NCBI GenBank assembly: GCA_017347445.1
Contig: AP021856.1
Span: 186,001 to 250,000 of the forward strand
Length of the DNA stretch: 64,000 bases
From: Candidatus Brocadia pituitae
Lineage (GTDB): Bacteria; Planctomycetota; Brocadiia; Brocadiales; Brocadiaceae
Direction of reading: 5' to 3'
The notes beneath the pieces are model-generated. The model worked only from the letters and a program-made list of their open reading frames with translations. It had not been told where the DNA came from and did not search any database. The position numbers were made by a program, and so were the translations under genes. Below are positions 62,046 through 64,000 of this stretch, piece by piece; within the stretch, counting starts at the first letter, position 1, and every line of letters begins with the position of its first letter.

Positions 62046-62837
62046 CTAGGTACGGCCAGACACGCCATTTTCGAGCAAGCTTGCCGGTAAATGTTTCTGC
62101 AGGAACTTCCCCAGTTTTTGATATAGCTCATTTTCACGGGCAATTTCAAACACAGAAGCTCCGCACGCCGCAGTATCGTAAACCTCCTGATCAAAGGGGA
62201 ATATCGCAGATACTTCAATCCCCAGGCTGTCCAGCTTTTGCTGAAGATTTTCATGAATACCTTTCTGGGGTACCCGGTTTAGGATACAATACTTTTGCCG
62301 GATCGTAACCGAAAGAGATTCAGCTAATGCGATGATCCTTTGTAATGTCAATGCACCAACAATCGTTGGCTCACTTACAATCAACAGGAGATCGACATTA
62401 TTCGTCGTTCGTCGCGAGAGATGCTCCATCCCTGCCTCATTGTCGGTAACAATAAACGGGTACGTTGTGCCTACTTTGTCCAGGTATTTACGCAGGAGAT
62501 TATTGACATAGCAATAACATTTCGGCCCTTCCGGCCTCCCCATCGTTAAAAGATCAAATTTCTCCTTTTCAATGATAGACTCCTCGATGGCATACTCAAT
62601 ATATCTGTCCTTAGACATCCCGGAAAAATCTACTTTTTTCTCCACGATATCTTCACGGATGTCAGCAACGGTGCTTTGCACGTGCAGACCAAGCAATGAA
62701 CCGAGAGACGCATTCGGATCGGCATCTACCGCCGATACCGGCTTACCAAGCTCTTCGGTAATATATCGGATAATAAGGGCAGAAAGGGTCGACTTCCCCG
62801 TTCCTCCCTTTCCTGCCACTGCAATATTAAAAGCCAT
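62046..62837 (-). CDS. cooC: CO dehydrogenase/acetyl-CoA synthase maturation ATPase (CooC/AcsF type)
   Basis: 263 residues. MinD-type ATPase: deviant Walker A MAFNIAVAGKGGTGKSTLSA, VSAVDADPNASLG (switch I), PFIVTDNEAGMEHLSRRTTN (Walker B region), ILNRVPQKG. The GPKCYCYVNNLLRKYL segment carries the CXC pair that binds nickel or zinc in CooC dimers. It loads nickel into CO dehydrogenase or acetyl-CoA synthase. Same strand as acsD/acsE and the RACo-like gene, with repeats in all the gaps between. Confidence 0.93.
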   Translation of the reverse strand: MAFNIAVAGKGGTGKSTLSALIIRYITEELGKPVSAVDADPNASLGSLLGLHVQSTVADIREDIVEKKVDFSGMSKDRYIEYAIEESIIEKEKFDLLTMGRPEGPKCYCYVNNLLRKYLDKVGTTYPFIVTDNEAGMEHLSRRTTNNVDLLLIVSEPTIVGALTLQRIIALAESLSVTIRQKYCILNRVPQKGIHENLQQKLDSLGIEVSAIFPFDQEVYDTAACGASVFEIARENELYQKLGKFLQKHLPASLLENGVSGRT

Positions 62838-62869
62838 AGAAAATCCCCATAATTATTCAAATTTATTTT

Positions 62870-63319
62870 CACCGCAGAGGACGCAAAGTACGCAGAGAAT
62901 CGGAAAAATTATTAACAACTCTCTGAATATATCCTTTTAATATCTCAACGTTAAAGTTGATAAACAATCCGACTCTACGGTTTGATAACATCAAACAAGA
63001 GATCAATTGTGCTTTATAAATCGGCAAACTTTTCAACCGATTTTATTTTTACAGCAAACTCATCTTCTACAATTAAATCCAAGCGATAACCCTGATACAA
63101 ATGCTACACCTCGACACACTGCAGGAAAAGGTTTTTCGCTGTTCTACTTTCAAACCTGCCTGAGTAAGACCGTATGCCATACATGCCTCATAAGCAGATT
63201 TAAGTAGTCTTGATCCCAATAAACGATGAACATTGATAACTACACCGATACTTGCTTTTGTTACATTATTACGTCTTGCACCTTCATTCATCTCCCCCGT
63301 CTCTGCGACCTCTGCGGTG
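62870..63319. mobile_element. Inverted-repeat-bounded unit carrying a GxxExxY gene
   Basis: Left end CACCGCAGAGGACGCAAAG (from 62870), right end the complement of CACCGCAGAGGTCGCAGAGA (63300-63319). The decayed GxxExxY gene fills the inside. Position in the gap between the RACo-like gene and cooC, 10-30 bp from each. No target duplication was identified. Confidence 0.5.
62876..63291 (-). pseudogene. GxxExxY-family protein, frameshifted
   Basis: Pieces in three frames: NVTKASIGVVINVHRLLGSR then LLKSAYEACMAYGLTQAGLK VEQRKTFS (63291 to ~63110); YQGYRLDLIVEDEFAVKIKS VEKFADL; KAQLISCLMLSNRRVGLFIN FNVEILKGYIQRVVN. These are in order the blocks of the GxxExxY family (PD-(D/E)xK-like, Y-R-L-D...K). 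At least two frameshifts and a changed core (VKIKS for VELKA) show it is dead. Family function unknown. Confidence 0.7.
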
Positions 63320-63329
63320 AGTATTTTTA

Positions 63330-64000
63330 TTAAACCATCAGTTCCTCTGCAACGGATGGAAATTTTTCAATATCGGTATGCGGTAAAAAGTTTGCCGACA
63401 CATACTCTTCCATATATTTATTATTGCTCATAAGATCAAAATATGTCATCTTTGACGCAATAACCCTGGCAACTTCATAGGCATCTTTGGCGAGGAGGAC
63501 CATTTTTGCGCCGAGCACCGAGGTATTTCCTACAAACTGTACCTTTGAAGCAGACATGTCAGGGAGCATCCCAATTGTAATGGCGCTCCGTATGTCGAGA
63601 TAATTGCCAAACCCGCCCGCAAGGTAGAGCTGCTCAATATTATTTGCTTCCATCCCCATGGATTCAAGCAGGGTAGAGATTGCCGAATAGATCGCCGCTT
63701 TTGACCGCATGAGATTCTGAATGTCCGCCTGGGTAATAACGATATCCCGTTTTGTAGCGGTTTCGCTCCTGTCAACCAGAATAAATTCATAGCCGTTGTC
63801 CGTTTTCCTCAAACGGTCTGCGTTTATCCCTTTCTGGAAATTGCCGGTCCTGTCGATGACACCACTTCTGACAAGATTCGCCAGACAGTCTAAAAGTCCG
63901 GAGCCGCAAATACCGTTTGCTGGAGCATCTCCAATGGTTTTATACGTGACATGGTAATTTTTTGTAATCGACACCTTTTCAATTGCACCCTTAGCCGCAC
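63330..64000 (-). CDS. Reductive activator of corrinoid protein (RACo-like, ASKHA domain), C-terminal part
   Basis: The frame is open to the right edge, so the N-terminal ferredoxin and linker domains are outside. Visible: AKGAIEKVSITKNYHVTYKT (edge), ICGSGLLDCLANLVRSGVID, VDRSETATKRDIVITQADIQ, NLMRSKAAIYSAISTLLESM, IEQLYLAGGFGNYLDIRSAI and IGMLPDMSASKVQFVGNTSV. This is the ATP-binding ASKHA part of DUF4445/RACo proteins that re-reduce Co(II) corrinoids at the expense of ATP. Next to cooC, acsD and acsE it should serve the corrinoid Fe-S protein. Confidence 0.88.
   Translation of the reverse strand, partial: AAKGAIEKVSITKNYHVTYKTIGDAPANGICGSGLLDCLANLVRSGVIDRTGNFQKGINADRLRKTDNGYEFILVDRSETATKRDIVITQADIQNLMRSKAAIYSAISTLLESMGMEANNIEQLYLAGGFGNYLDIRSAITIGMLPDMSASKVQFVGNTSVLGAKMVLLAKDAYEVARVIASKMTYFDLMSNNKYMEEYVSANFLPHTDIEKFPSVAEELMV

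Noticed and set aside
1-64000. tRNA, rRNA or RNase P RNA genes
   Set aside because: No T-loop-type sequence in a cloverleaf context or rRNA-like block was noticed by reading; a dedicated scan could still find one.

Overview
The window looks like a chromosomal segment of an anaerobic, cytochrome-rich planctomycete of the anammox type (Brocadiaceae). The reasons are: methyl-branch/carbonyl-branch acetyl-CoA pathway genes (folD, acsE, acsD, cooC and a corrinoid-protein activator), a 14-haem exported cytochrome beside an outer-membrane barrel, further exported proteins with CX4CH haem-type motifs, a hexulose-6-phosphate synthase/RraA fusion, an mcsA-mcsB-clpC operon and many decayed mobile elements. 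This assignment is inference from gene content; no rRNA or tRNA gene was seen.

Layout. 1-3.9 kb: start of a ribonucleotide reductase, nrdR with its promoter, a compact nucleotidyltransferase cassette with two overlapping small ORFs, pterin dehydratase and urocanase. 3.9-11.7 kb: a leftward block of exported proteins (multihaem cytochrome, beta-barrel, two Reeler-like CX4CH paralogues, an unknown, a GEVED-domain protein and a secreted CbiX-like protein). An IS630 element (11765-12909) now separates this block from a structured leader (13.1-13.4 kb) with its own promoter and dyad operator. 13.5-14.1 kb: repeat debris and an internally deleted IS66 element. 14.2-19.9 kb: an operator-controlled rightward cluster (outer-membrane protein, ChrB, small protein, MFS transporter, haem-binding-type exported protein, ABC binding protein). 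Its matching ABC permease and ATPase lie at 29.4-32.1 kb.

19.9-29.3 kb: a leftward defence-type island sits between the two halves of that ABC transporter. It holds an Eco57I-like methylase, a gene of unknown function, a DUF433/DUF5615 toxin-antitoxin pair and a PLD-SNF2 helicase. The methylase, the unknown gene and the helicase are each split by a one-base frameshift. The island also carries a REP-associated transposase and nine copies of one palindrome; inside genes the palindrome is read in the single open frame as (V)GAIHELPLQ. This is the most unusual feature of the window.

32-64 kb: mainly housekeeping genes: RNase H-like, a large radical-SAM protein, rnpA-yidD, rmuC, radA, clpC-mcsB-mcsA, HPS-RraA, queD, mutL, a CCG-domain Fe-S protein, folD, M32 carboxypeptidase, alr, endonuclease IV. 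The window ends in the acs cluster (acsE, acsD, cooC, RACo-like), which is interspersed with short inverted-repeat elements, one of them carrying a decayed GxxExxY gene.
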